Shown in pieces: positions 47,799 to 60,232 of a DNA stretch of 64,000 bases. Positions within the stretch are counted from its first letter, which is position 1. Every line of letters starts with the position of its first letter. The notes below the pieces were generated by a model. It did no database searches, was not told where the DNA came from, and saw nothing but the letters and a program-made list of their open reading frames with translations. Origin of the DNA: Sanghuangporus weigelae (taxonomy: Eukaryota > Basidiomycota > Agaricomycetes > Hymenochaetales > Hymenochaetaceae); the NCBI GenBank assembly GCA_033182465.1, contig CP137321.1:2604001-2668000 (forward strand), given 5' to 3'. The translations under genes were made by a program, and so were the position numbers.

Positions 47799-50700
47799 TC
47801 AACATAATCCCAGCATCCTACACATCTCCTGCACCTTCACTCTGCTTAGTGCTTTGGTCATGATGTCAGCTGGCATGGTCTGAGTAGGCAAGTAATGCAC
47901 ATTGATATGACCAGCCTCAACAACATCTCTCAACCAGTAGAAGCGCAGATCTAGGTGTTTCATGCGTCCATGATGCTCAGGATTGTTTGCCACAGACAGA
48001 GCAGACTGGTTATCAATGTACAGGGAAGAAGGTGCATCAAACTTGTAGCCAAACTCTGTAAACAGATTTCTAAGCCACATAATCTCTTGTCCTGCACTGA
48101 CAGCAGCAATGTACTCTGCTTCAGTGGTAGATAGAGTGACAAAGGGCTGCAACTTGCTAGCCCAGCTGATAGCACCAGTTCCCATCTTGACAACCATCCC
48201 ACTTGTGGAGCGCCTGTTATCCTCATTTCCTCCATGGTCAGCATCACAGAAGGTAGTGAACAGCTCAGAGGACTTAGGATCAGGTGCATAGGTTAGCCTG
48301 AAATCCTTGATGCCCTGCAGATAGCGACATAAATGCTTTGCTGCCTTCCAATGAGTTGGACCAGGATTAGAACTAAAGCGTCCTAAGACACCAACTGCAT
48401 ATGCAATGTCTGGCCTTGTAGCTATAGCCAGATACATGAGTGCACCAACCAATTGCTTGTAGGGCACTTGCTTCATGTATTCAATCTCTGCAGGGGTCTT
48501 GGGAGCCATGTTCTTGCTGAGCTTCTGCTCAGGGAGAGGAGTAGTAACAGTGCCACAGTTGCTCATGCTGAAGCGCTCTAGCACATCAATAATGTACTGT
48601 CTCTGTGACAGACTGATAGAGTGCTTAGAGCGGTCTCTCTCAATGTGAACTCCTAGTAGGAATGAGGTTGGGCCCAGTTCATGCAGTTTGAAGTGCTTGG
48701 CCAGCTCATCTCTGACAGATTCATACTGCTGCTTGGACTTTGCAGCAATAGTCATGTCATCAACATAGACTGGAATAATGATGCGCACTTCATCCCTGTG
48801 TACACCCAAATGCTGTAATCACAGCGCACTAACTTGAAGCCCATGCTCTTCATCACTGAATCAAGCTTCTTGTGCCATTGGTGGCCAGCCTGCTTAAGGC
48901 CATAAATTGACTTGATCAGCTTGAGAACAAATCCAGGGCCAAAGTAGTCCTCAAATCCTTCAGGCTGGTTCATGTAGACATCATGCTCCATCTCACCATT
49001 GAGGAAAGCAGTAGAGATGTCAACACTGTACAGCTCAAGGTCCTCAAATGCAGCCAATGCCAGGATAGCTCTAAGTGCAGCCCATTTGGCTGTAGGAGCA
49101 AACACCTGAGAGAATTCAAGTCCTGGTTGCTGTGAGAATCCCTTGGCTACCAGCCTTGCCTTGTACCTGTCTACAGAGCCATCTGCCTTGCACTTGAGCT
49201 TAAACACCCATCTGCAACCAATAGGCTTTCTGCCAGGAGGCAGTCTGACTGGCTCAAATGTGCCATTCTCAATCAGACTGATAAATTCCTCCATGGCTGC
49301 CTTCTCCCAGAGGTCTGCATCAGGGCGTCCTTTGATGTCCTTCCACTGATAGGGTTCAGGACTGATGTGTTGCACACCTTGTGCAGAGAACACATGCTCA
49401 GCGCAATGAGATGTCTGAAGTGCATATTCCAGAGCATCCTCATAAGACAGATAGATGTCCTCCAGTCCTGCATTAGCACCAAAATCCATCAGGCCAGCAA
49501 ACATCAGTGCTTCAGCTTGCAACTCCTCTTCTGACATGATGTCCAGTTCATCAGGTGAATCACTGTCCATCTCAACATCCTGCTCTGGCTGCTCTACAAC
49601 ATCTGGCTGTGCTGCAGAGTCAGTTTCAGAAGCAGTGTCAGGTGCAGTGTCAGATGCAGTTGGCTCTGCTGAGTTGAAGTTGAAGCGCTGTTGTGCAACA
49701 GGAGAGCCTGGCACACGTCTGGGAAGGCGCTTTCCAACATAGTCCACATCCCACCAGCCAGTGGTATGACGTCTAATAGGCCTCCACATTGGATCTGGCC
49801 ACCAGGGAGAAGCAGGCCTTTGTTTCTTTGAGGCCTGCTCAGATGGCAGAGGTGAAGTAGTATGTTCACGCTTTGGAGGATGAGTAGCTGGTGGTGAAGG
49901 AGGATGATGTAAAGGACCATGTGGTGGAGGACTAGGTGATGGATTGGGTGGAGGACTGGGTGTAGGTGTAGGTGTAGGCATAGGAGGATCTGCTGGATGT
50001 CCAGGAGCAGGTGGAGGAGGAGGAGCTGGCAGAACATCAATAGCATCCTCTACTCCCCTCTGTTCTGGCAGGTCTTCTGTCTGTGCAGGCATATTCACCC
50101 TCAGGTCAACTGGGTTTCTGGATGTACCAAGGAACACTCTCTCATCAAACTGAGCAGAGTCACTGATGACTTCCTTCCTGGTAAGAGGATTCCAGAACAG
50201 CCAGCCTTTATAATTGGAGGGGTAGCCTAGGAACACACATTTCTGTGTGTGGGACTGCAGCTGCTTGTGTTGATCTTTCTTCACAAGCACATAGGAGGTG
50301 CACCCAAATACACGCAGGTGAGAGACATCTGGCTTTGACTGATACCAGAGCTCATAGGGTGTACTGGCAGACACAGCAGAGGTGGGAGAGCGGTTGTGCA
50401 CATGCACAAATGCTGCAACTGCATCCCACCAGAAGGTAGAGGGCAAATGTGCTTCATTAAGCATAGTAGTGATGCCCTCTGCAAGTTTCCTGTTGGCACG
50501 CTCTGCAACACTATTCTGATGAGGTTCATCTCTAATAGTGTGCTGCCTGTGGATGCCTGCAGTGATGCAGAACTGGTCCCATTCCTTAGACACATACTCT
50601 CCACCTTTATCATCACGAGTGGCCTTAATCTTCACTCCCAATTGATTCTCTGCATAGGCCTTAAATTGTTTGAAGGCAGCAAATGCATCACTCTTCTTCT

Positions 50701-52342
50701 TCAAAGGGAGAACAGCCCAGTAGCGACTGTAATCATCAATGAAGGTGATCCAATACTTGAAGCCATGTCTAGACTGGACAGGCAATGGACCATGAACGTT
50801 AGAGTGGACCAATTGAAGGAGATCAGAAGCTCTGTGAGATGCAAGTTTGGAGACATTAGACCTGTGCTGCTTGCCAGCAATGCAAGGTTCACAGATAGGA
50901 TCTGGAGTGCTCTTGGACTTGATAACCATTCCCTTGACCAACTCCTCAGTCATCAACCTGTTCACATCACCATGATTAAGGTGTGCAAAGCGCCTGTGCC
51001 AAAGTGTAGTGTCAAGTGGACAGGTGCTTGTAAATGCAGCATAAGCAATAGTGGGGACAATGTGGCCATTGAGACTTGCTGCATTGTTGGGAGTGATGTT
51101 TGCAGTGAACAGGACTGATCCATGACGATGGAAAAGCATTTTGTTATGATGAATGGTGACAACATATGATTTGGAGCGAGTCAAATACAGGACTGAGAGG
51201 AGATTGTTTCTAAGATCAGGAACATGTAATACACGCTCAAATTCAAGTAACTGTCCAGGTTTGCCACCAACTACAGGCTGAAAGCGCACTGTGCCAATGC
51301 CAACTGAATAAATAACTTGGTTGTTGGCTAAACGAATTGGGGTGTGATTTGTTGAGTATTTGGTGAACCAATGACGATGTGGAGTCATGTGGCAAGTGGC
51401 ACCTGTGTCAGCAATCCAGTCAGTTCCTGCATCTAGGATAAGAGGTGAATGGGGATTGGTGTAGTCAAGAGCACTTGCATTGCCAGCAAATTCAGCAGAT
51501 TCAGCAGATTGTTCCTGTTGAGCAACATGGGCCTTCTGGCCCTTTCTGCCCTTCCTCCTCTTCTCTTCCCTGTTTCTCTTAGCCCTGGCATGTGCATCCT
51601 TAGAGGCTGCCTGCTTCATATGGCAGTTCTCCTCAGTGTGCTTAGGAATGCCACAGAATGTGCAAGTGACATTTTGAGAGGAGATAGGCTTAGCAGCACT
51701 ACTGGTGGATGTGAACATGGCCTGGGGCTGAAGCTGGACACGCTCTTGACGGTTCTGCTGCTCTTGAGCAAATGCTTCCTTGAGGTTATTCCACTTGAAT
51801 TCCTTCATAAGGAGCACTGCAGAGCGAAAGGAGGCATAGTCCTCAGGAAGAGCACGTATCAGGCATGCACATGCAAGCTCATTCTCAAACTCCTCAAGCT
51901 TGAGGGTGGTAGAACGAGTGCTTCTGATCTTGTGCAATGCCAGCTCAACCCTGCTCACCAGGTTGGTGAGGGACTCATCTTCCTTCTTGGTGATGTTGAA
52001 GAACTCATCATAAGCATTAAAGCGCGCAGCTGGGTTGCCCTGCTCATTGATCTTCTAAAGCTCAGTCTACATTTTAACTGGATCATCCATGTAGTCTTGC
52101 ACTATGACCTACATGCTATGCTCGATTCTCTGATAGAACAGGCCAGCAGCTTGCTCAGCCTTCTCTTCCCAGAGTTGAACAGCATCATCTGGAGCACTAG
52201 GCTTAGCTTCCTGACCAGAGGTCAAGCGCCACAACTTCTTGACTTGAAGTGTAGCACGCATATCATGCTTCCAGACAGAGTAATTGCTGTCATTGAGCTT
52301 GGTGATGGTGGATAGCGTCTCAGAGGTGACAGGATCAGACAT
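47799..52342 (-). pseudogene. Ty1/copia gag-pol polyprotein with three stops and one frameshift
   Basis: One minus-strand frame starts at 52342 (MSDPVTSETLSTITK). Domains in order: gag (SNYSVWKHDM), zinc knuckle CTFCGIPKHTEENC, protease DTGATCHMT, integrase zinc region HRRFAHLNHG and core FIDDYSRYWAV, a Pro-rich linker, RT (RYKARLVAKGFSQQ, VDISTAFLNGE, YVDDMTIAAK) and RNase H (CDADHGGNEDNR, STTEAEYIAA). Stops lie at about 52,106, 52,070 and 52,058. The related outer copy has Gln, Trp and Gln codons there. A one-base deletion near 48,797, against the outer copy, shifts the frame within RT. It is otherwise intact, so it is a recently inactivated element or depends on other copies. Confidence 0.88.
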
Positions 52343-53528
52343 GATTGTTGGAATGAGGTGTGGATGAGAGTGGACAAGTGATGCTCAGAAGAAATAAGCA
52401 GTGAGGGAGTAATGAGGGAGAGAGCGCTAACAAATTTATGTCTGGAGGTGACAGATCAATGCCAACCAGTGCAGTCTTCTACAGTCACTGAAGTATACAC
52501 AGATTTGCCGCAAGACAGTGCTGGTCTGTTGGTCTGCTAAGACCCCGCAGGCACCGCTAACTGAGAGAGGCTCTAGGCTTAAGTAGACACTCAAAGAGCG
52601 ACTACAACCAGTGAACTAAGGCCGGGCAGGCAAGCTTCACAGTCTGTAGGCTAGGCTGATCCAACAACAGTGATGGAGCCACACACCAATTAACACCAGA
52701 GCTGCCAGACACAAAATGCAGCGCAGAGAGGGAACGGATAGGCGGATTGGTGCGCAAATTGGCACGCAGATAGAGGACGACGAGCCGAGTCGAACGGTGT
52801 AAAGATCACGCGGATCGGATCGGCAGATCGGCGGCAATCAACGATTTCCGACAGAACAAGAACAGCCAACAGCGCAGTTAAACCGCAGCCGATTAAGCTG
52901 AAACTTGGTGGAAGGGTGCAGAGGTATGGGAGCCGTATGCACACCAAAGGGCGTCTGGATCGGATCAACGGATGCCGAGAAAATCGGAAATTGGCAAAAT
53001 GAGGTTCAAAACAGAGAACCTGCAATAAGTCGGCGAGTTCTTGACCGATTTGGCTGAAACTTCGCGACAAAGGACGTTGCAATAGGCCAAATAGACGTGC
53101 CAAGTTTCGTGAGAAACGAATCAGCGGTTCCTCCGGAATAGGCAATAGAAGTTCGAAGATAGCCCAAATTGATAGGGCTGCAGCAGCGTCAAATTGCGAC
53201 GGATCGGGCTGAAACTCGGCAGGACAGTAGGCCTATATGGGCCGAGTAAACGTGCCAAAGGGCGTCGAACACGGCTGGACGGTTGTGGAGCAATCAAGCG
53301 GCGAAGTTTTGGGGAGATTTGGCACTGATAACAGCCAAAGAAAGCAGCAGAGGGCTCTGGGACTGTGGAAACTGCACAGAAGGGTGCAGAAGGTGATGGG
53401 AACACTGGGAACACACCAAAAGGCCAGTCCAGAACACCAAAAGCTTCTCTGACAACAACAGCAGCTCTCCAAACCCAAAAACTCAAAAATGCGGCAGTGC
53501 AGACAGCTAGAGCTCAAGGCTCATAACC

Positions 53529-53768
53529 TGTTAGATCACACAAGTCCAGCAATGGACCACTGAGTCCAGTGGTGAGTACACTTGATGTATATTAACAGTC
53601 TAACTACATACCTGAGTCCAGTAGTGAGTACACTTGATGTAGGGTACTGTGCCGCTTTTACAGAAGATTACATAAGCATCACATGATCAAGAAAGCGGAC
53701 ATAACAAACAATATAAACAGAATAAGAAACAACAAAATACTAACAGTGTCAGAATCACACTTCTAACA
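53529..53768 (-). repeat. 5' LTR of the inner copia element
   Basis: 240 bp, same ends as the 3' LTR, minus 12 bp. The coding-strand sequence right after it is GGTTATGAGC, the likely primer-binding site, though I cannot assign the tRNA with confidence. Confidence 0.88.
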
Positions 53769-55013
53769 AACATATGATTTGGAACGAGTCAAATACAGGA
53801 CTGAGAGGAGATTGTTTCTAAGATCAGGAACATGGAGTACATGCTCAAATTCAAGCAACTGTCCAGGCTTGCCACCAACTACAGGCTGAAAGCGCACTGT
53901 GCCTATGCCAACTGAATAAATAACTTGATTATTGGCCAAACGAATAGGGGTGTGATTTGTTGAGTATTTAATGAATCAATGACGATGTGGAGTCATGTGG
54001 CAAGTGGCACCTGTGTCAGCAATCCAGTCAGTTCCTGCATCTGGGATAAGAGGTGAATGGGGATTGGTGTAGTCAAGAGCACTTGCATTGCCAGCAAATT
54101 CAGCAGATTCAGCAGATTGTTCCTGTTGAGCAACATGGGCCTTCTGGCCCTTTCTGCCCTTCCTCCTCTTCTCTTCCCTGTTTCTCATAGCTCTGACATG
54201 TGCATCCTTGGAGGCTGCCTGCTTCATGTAGCAGTTCTCCTCTGTGTGCTTAGGAATGCCACAGAATGTGCAAGTGACATTTTGAGAGGAGATGGAATTA
54301 GCAGCACTACTGGTGGATGTAAACATAGTCTGGGGCTGAAGCTGGATGCACTCTTGATGGTTCTGCTGCTCTTAAGCAAATGCTTCCTTAAGATTATTCC
54401 ACTTGAATTCCTTCATAAGGAGCACTACAGAGCAAAAGGAGAGTCCTCAGGAAGAGCACGTATCAGGTATGCACATGTAAGCTCATTCTCAAACTCCTCA
54501 AGCTTGAGGGTGGTAGAACGAGTGCTTCTGATCTTGTGCAATGCCAGCTCAACCCTGCTCACCAGGTTGGTGAGGGACTCATCCTCCTTCTTGGTGATGT
54601 TGAAGAACTCATCATAGGCATTAAAGTGCGCAGCTGGATTGTTCTGCTCATTGATCTTCTGAAGCTCAGTCCACATCTTGACTGGATCATCCATGTAGTC
54701 CTGCACTATGACCTGCATGCTATGCTCAATTCTCTGATAGATCAGGCCAGCAGCTTGCTCAGCCTTCTCTTCCCAGAGTTGAACAGCATTATCTGGAGCA
54801 CTAGTCTTAGCTTCCTGACCAGAGGTCAGGTGCCACAACTTCTTAACTTGAAGTGTAGCATGCATATCATGCTTCCAGACAGAGTAGTTGCTGTCATTGA
54901 GCTTGGTGATGGTAGATAGCATCTCAGAGGTGACAGGATCAGACATAATGATTGGAATGAGGTGTGGATGAGAGTGGACAAGTGATGCTCAGAAGAAATA
55001 AGCAGTGAGGGAG
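53769..55013 (-). pseudogene. Outer Ty1/copia element, gag and protease part
   Basis: Continues the outer element on the far side of the inner insertion. Gag starts at 54946 (MSDPVTSEMLST) and keeps open codons where the inner copy has its three stops. A 4-bp loss near 54,440 shifts the frame, and stops follow near 54,374 (Gln site) and 53,975 (Trp site). The zinc knuckle CTFCGIPKHTEENC and protease DTGATCHMT are present. The sequence matches the inner element's leader up to about 55,013, where it joins gypsy DNA; no 5' LTR remains. Confidence 0.8.
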
Positions 55014-57760
55014 GCTATAGTCCTTGATGAAACGGCGTAACCAATTACCTAGACCAAGGAATTGCTGTAGTTTGTGAACGTTCTTTGGGACTGGCCATTC
55101 CTGGACTGTGACCGTCTTCCTTGGATCCATGTGTACTTCACCATTGCCGATGATATGCCCGAGGTATTTGACTGTACTAACCTCAAACTCACATTTCTGT
55201 GGTTTCAGGAAGAGTTTGTTCTGTCGAAGGATCTCAAAGACTCGTCTAGTACGTTCGTAATGTTCTTCCAACGTGTTTAAGAAGATGAGTATGTTGTCAA
55301 GGTAAATGATAACGATGCCCTCATGAATCATTTCTCGGAAGATATCATTCATGAAGCCCTGGAATGTCACTGGTGCATTGTATGATCGATATTGTGGGTG
55401 GACGATCAGACTAGGTCTGTAGGTGCGATCCTAGCAGGCTAGGGCGTTCGATCCTATAGGGAGCGAGCGAGAACGAGTCGGGGAAACCAAACAAGGAAGG
55501 GTGATCCGGAAGACTCCCCTGAGATAGCCTACTCTGTGGGAACTGTGGTTAGTTGGAATGGCTCCGGCCGGAACAGTTGGGGTGAACTATCTAAAGGGCG
55601 AAAAAAGAGAGGAGCGAATACACGTAGGCAAGATGTAATACTCAATGGTCGTCTAGGGAGACCAATCCGGACGTGCTGCAGTGAACCAAGTGAATACTTT
55701 GGTGACTTGATCACCTCGGAGATGAGTCGACGGAGTAAGAAGACAAGCTGAGTATATCCGAGTCACTCCCGGGACATCTGGACTAGTCTAGACAAGGAAG
55801 GTGAGATACCCAAAGTGGGTATTTCGACTTTCTATGAATGACAGAGTCGGTCGGGATGGCCTGAGAGGCTTTGGAACAGAAGATGTGTGTGCTGAACAGA
55901 TCTCTGGTATTCGCTATCTGAAAACTACGACATCTGGGTGGGTTTTATAGACTATGGGGGTCCAAAACATGTACAAAACAACTGATCTGGGACTGGGGGA
56001 GGATTGTGACAAGATGTGAGGTGAAACGTAATGAAACCACAACAAGGAGCGTGAAACCGACAAGACAGAAGTTTAGTGGACTACAGGAAACTGTGAAACA
56101 AGATGAAATCATAGCAAGGAGTGTAAAACTGATGCGATAAGGGTCAGACGGACTGCAAGGAACTGTGAAACAACATGAAAACTGTCCAGGAAGGGTCCTC
56201 CAAACCGCGCACTCAAGTCGGCAAACAAACCGGATGGAGTGATCAAATGGATGTACCAATCAGCAAACTTTGACCAGAAGTCCGAACCTCGGAGACCACT
56301 TCGGCAAGGTCTGAACAATGGAGCGCACCTCGTGGAATGTCTAGGATGTAGGTACGCAACCGTTGGGTGCCTCAAAACAGGTCAGAACGATCCCTGGCAG
56401 TGTGAAACGCTGATGAAAAGCGCTAGGGTCCCTTCAGGAGTCTGGGTCCAGACCTCGGAGTGCCAATATCTGCTCGGATGACTGAGGCGGAGGTCGGCCA
56501 GTGGTAGTGTGACAAAGTATGGACAATGAAATATGGTGTGGCGCCTATGGCGCAGTATTAGCAGGTCTTCGGGGTCTCGGAATGTGACATATGTGCAAAG
56601 GAAGGTGAAATGGGGTGAGCCAAGATATGTACAAAGTCTCAGGCGTGTCCTAAGGTATGGTGGAACACCCGGAAGAATCGAATCAAGTTGTATATACCCT
56701 TTGTGACTGTTGGAGTTGCTTGGGAAGCTGATACACCAGTGTGTTGGACACTGGTGAGGTATGTACAATACCCGACCGCTGACGCCCAGAATAGTGGTGT
56801 GCGCTACAGCATTACACAGACCGAAGAACATTACTGTTAGTTCAAATAGTCCCAGGTTTGTCCTGAAAGCCGCCTTCCATTCGTTGCCTTCGCGGATCCG
56901 GATGTTGTAGTATCCCCAGTGGACATCGAGCTTGGTGATGTACTTAGTGTCCTTGACCTTATCAATGAGCTCGTTGATCAAGGGCAAGGGATACTTGTTC
57001 TTGACTGTTCCTTCATTGAGCTTTCGATAGTCTTGGATTGCTCGCAAGCTCCCATCTTCCTTCTTGATAAAGAAGAATGGTGACGCCATTGGAGATTTTG
57101 ATTGCCTGATTCGTCCTGATGCAAGGTTCTCTTCAATGAATGCCTTCATCACTTCTTGTTCTTTTGGCAACAATGGATATACCTTGCAATCACTTGGCTT
57201 GAAATCTGATTTCAGGTCTATAGCGTGGTCCCACGTCCGATGAGCTGGTAACTGCTTGAAGGATTCCTTGCTAAAGATGTCTGCATACTCCTCTAGGTAA
57301 GGCGGCCACTTTGCCGCTTCCTCCATCCTCACATTCCTCACATACTCGTCATCCACCTCTTCTTTTGATAACGAGGACTCACATTTGTCAGGGCAGCGAG
57401 TGAAGTTGATCTTGCCGATCTTCCAGTCAATCTTGAGATTATGTCTCTGTAACCAATCATGACCAAGGAAGATGTTGCTTGATGCCAGCGACGTCATGCT
57501 AGACAAATCTCTTCTTCGTGTTTCCCAAAAATTATACATACGACCACATATTCCATAATTAGTCCACCTTCGTTGCTTGTACCGTCAGCATTGAAGACTG
57601 GTCTCGGGCGTATATACTTCTGAGTTGGGAAACTATACCGCTTGACGAACCCTTCGTCGATGCAGGAGCCTGTACACCCCGAGTCAATGAGCGCATGAGC
57701 GTCGATGAGATTTTCTTTCTCTAAAAGAGGGTTTGAGATGTCAACCTCATCATCATTCAC
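55014..57760 (-). pseudogene. Ty3/gypsy protease and reverse transcriptase, broken
   Basis: Protease: HALIDSGCTGSCIDEGF (57760 onward, DSG active site), then NIFLGHDWLQRHN after a frameshift near 57,500. RT: KVYPLLPKEQEVMKAFIEE, SKSPMASPFFFIKKEDGSL, DYRKLNEGTVKNKYPLPLI, TKLDVHWGYYNIRI, FELTVMFFGLCNA. The solo LTR then interrupts it. RT resumes at 55374 with PVTFQGFMNDIFREM. The catalytic box reads YLDNILIF instead of YLDDILIF, which should inactivate the polymerase. The remainder (HIIGNGEVHMDPRK, QQFLGLGNWLRRFI) ends at the copia junction. Confidence 0.85.
55379..56808 (-). mobile_element. 1.43 kb solo-LTR-like repeat, copy 2
   Basis: Same family as 39773-41269, opposite orientation; TGTATGATCG ... 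GTGCGCTACA on the plus strand. It is flanked by a perfect GCAT duplication (55375-55378, 56809-56812). It lies within the gypsy RT. Removing it with one GCAT joins FFGLCNA to PVTFQGF, the expected RT sequence. Confidence 0.88.
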
Positions 57761-58195
57761 TGCCTTTGGGTGTACGATACTGACAAAAGCATCTAGTTCT
57801 TTTCCACCACTTCATCTCATGAATTGTCCCGTTGTTGCATCCTCTATGCCCTCACACCATACCTCAGCTGCGCATCTGCCAACAACATCCCACACCGCCT
57901 CAGTAACGTTCGCCTGGGCAACAACGTTCTCACGGTAAGGTTCTTCCATCACAACCTCATTTTTTATAGTGGTTTGAATCCGCTCATCTGCTCTTAACAC
58001 ATTTAAGTCACCTTCTTGCGCACTCGCTTGTTTGTTGAATAAGTTGTCATAGACATTGAAGTCTTCATCGTCTTCTGACTTCTCTGGGTTACGTTAGACA
58101 GGATCTTTCGAAGTAGAAAACCGCCTCGTATTCTTGCATCTAGATAGTGTACATCGGGGCGATTATATTTTAACGAACGTGACGAAAAGAGTCCT

Positions 58196-58452
58196 TTAGC
58201 CGTGTGACCAGTCGTTCCGACGTTTACGCCTGGTTGTCCTGAAAACCCTTACTATCAACCATCTCTTCCAGCTCAGCGGCACTGCTCGCACGTCGACATT
58301 GTCGAAGTCTGATTCCTTTGCATTGCCAAGCTCTTCGAGGAGTGCCAGTCTGTCTTCTGGTTCGAAAGCAGCGATGATGGACCTGATTGCCTCATGACCA
58401 CGTGGGCAATCCCTGATAAAGTGGCCAGTTTGGCCACACTTGTAGCATGCAC
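58196..58452 (-). pseudogene. Ty3/gypsy gag C-terminal part with CCHC zinc knuckle
   Basis: The minus-strand frame reads CYKCGQTGHFIRDC (CX2CX4HX4C) and continues about 60 residues to a stop at 58196. Repeat D is inserted directly in front of the first Cys. Confidence 0.8.
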
Positions 58453-60232
58453 TATAGTGCACTGGCCCCTCCTGTGCCAGTACACTCATACTATGACTCC
58501 CTCCCACTACAGATACCATATCCCGGTGCCGCCTACACCTCAGAGTGTGAGGGCATACTCCTACTGCACTCGAGACACCATTTGAGCATATTTCCACCAA
58601 TTCCAGCACATGTGCTGTACTGCGGCGCCCTCCTAAGGCCCAGATCAATCTGCCAATGGCTCTCCAACACTCAGACAGGTCTGCCAACGACTCCTACCCA
58701 GCACCAGGCACTATAGGACACATCTCTCAGTGACTACAGTCTTACGATTTACCATATATACAGCCTTGTGGCGACTCTGGGTGCCTTTGAGTTGGCCCCC
58801 CATGGCACCGATTGATGCAGCGGACATTCAGACATCCTCAGGTACCTTCGCTGACGCCTCCTACAGCTTACCAAGTAGTCCCCCATTGCCTAGGGAGCTA
58901 CATATAGTCATATGTGCTTATATGCCTCATTATGATGTATCTTGCGCCGATCCAGCAGTCCCCTGTAGCACCACCGCTCCGGCCACTCATATTAGTCACT
59001 AGAGATTGCCCACACTCTGTATTGAGTGCTGCCGATGCATCGGACACCTCAGGAACACTGACTGATGCGTCCCTTGTCTCATATAGGCGATATTAGCCTC
59101 CAATCATCAGTTCCAACGTTTTCCAACTTCCCCCTGATGCGGCGGCCCCCATTAGACTATGTATGGAAGGTAGGCATGTGGTACATCGGCGTGCCAAGCC
59201 CCAACTCCGCTGGCGCCTGTATTATTGCAGATACTTGATATTTCATGCTATTGGATGCCCCCCTTACGTTGCCGCTCTCAGATTTCACCTGGGCGCTCCA
59301 GCAGTGGCCCTTGGCAACCCAGATGACTCAGGAGATGTTGTCAGACAGTAGGACATGTCGGCGACAGCAGCAGAATATATATAGAGCTTATATTAGGTTG
59401 GTAGAAAAAAAAGACCATCATCTAAGAGAGCATGTACTAGACCAAGCGCCGGAGTTCGAGATATCCCTCACTCTGAGTCTCCCCTCATGTACTGAGCCTC
59501 CCCCTTGACTATATACCATCCTTGACATCTCCTCTTGCTTGATTCATTATTCTACTTGCCTTTGCCGCCTCTGATACGCCTTGGCTGCTCTGACATTTAG
59601 TAAGTGTGTAGAAACTTGGGATTTAACCCTGAGCTTCCTCCACCCCTCTTGTACCTCATCGGTGCCCCTCTATTTGACATCAGTGATCCTTTGGCGACCC
59701 AGGCTTCTTATCAGACTCCCCTGCACCGTCCTTTCCAGCCTTTCACTCCAGTTTATTCCATATATTGATCTTATATGGTCTTTTCCTTTCATCTATTGCG
59801 TTTACGCTACTTTGGCGGATTTGTGCAGCCTCCCCCTCATTCCTGCTTGCCCTATTTGACGTCGGCGGCCATCTGGCAATACAGCCATCCTATCAGACGA
59901 CCCAGCGACGCCTTCTCCAGCCACTCACTCCATTTTATCCTTTATATTTGTCTTATACGATCCATATCTTCCTGTGACTGAGTTTATACCACATCGGCAG
60001 CCTCCTGTGATCCCCCCTTTCGAGCGGCAGCCCTATTAGCTCATTCCTTTCATACTGCGGCATCCCTATACCCATCCATTATGTCTGCGACAGTTCCTGG
60101 CACCTGCCGGGTAGTGGGGATTTAGAGTCTGATAGTGTCGGCATCCCGTTTTCAGAGGTTTCTTCATACATTCAGCACCCATAGTAGGACGGACATTGGT
60201 AGCGCCTTCAGAGACACACACCACCCACTACA
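58453..60232 (+). mobile_element. 1.8 kb TG...CA repeat, copy D, diverged
   Basis: Matches copies A-C throughout but starts TATAGTGCACTGGCC and has many CpG to TpG/CpA changes (for example CTGCCAATGGCTCTCC where A has CCGCCGATGGCTCCCC). It interrupts gypsy gag. The flanks GCAC and GTGT would be a decayed 4-bp duplication; with one GTGT the gag frame reads QARHTCYKCGQ. Confidence 0.8.

Larger units (their letters stand above)
47520..53768 (-). mobile_element. Inner Ty1/copia retrotransposon, full length
   Basis: LTRs at 47520-47771 and 53529-53768 share TGTTAGATCACACAAG and ...CTTCTAACA ends. They are nearly identical except for a 12-bp deletion (CACCAATGGACT) in the right one. The element is flanked by a perfect AACAT duplication (47515-47519, 53769-53773) and lies inside an older copy of the same family. 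A polypurine tract adjoins the left LTR. A long ~1.2 kb leader separates the right LTR from gag. Nearly identical LTRs point to a recent insertion. Confidence 0.92.

Noticed and set aside
51449-52315. 288-codon open frame antisense to copia gag
   Set aside because: A shadow of the highly biased gag codons on the other strand. It recurs antisense at 54,057-54,617 only because the gag is duplicated.
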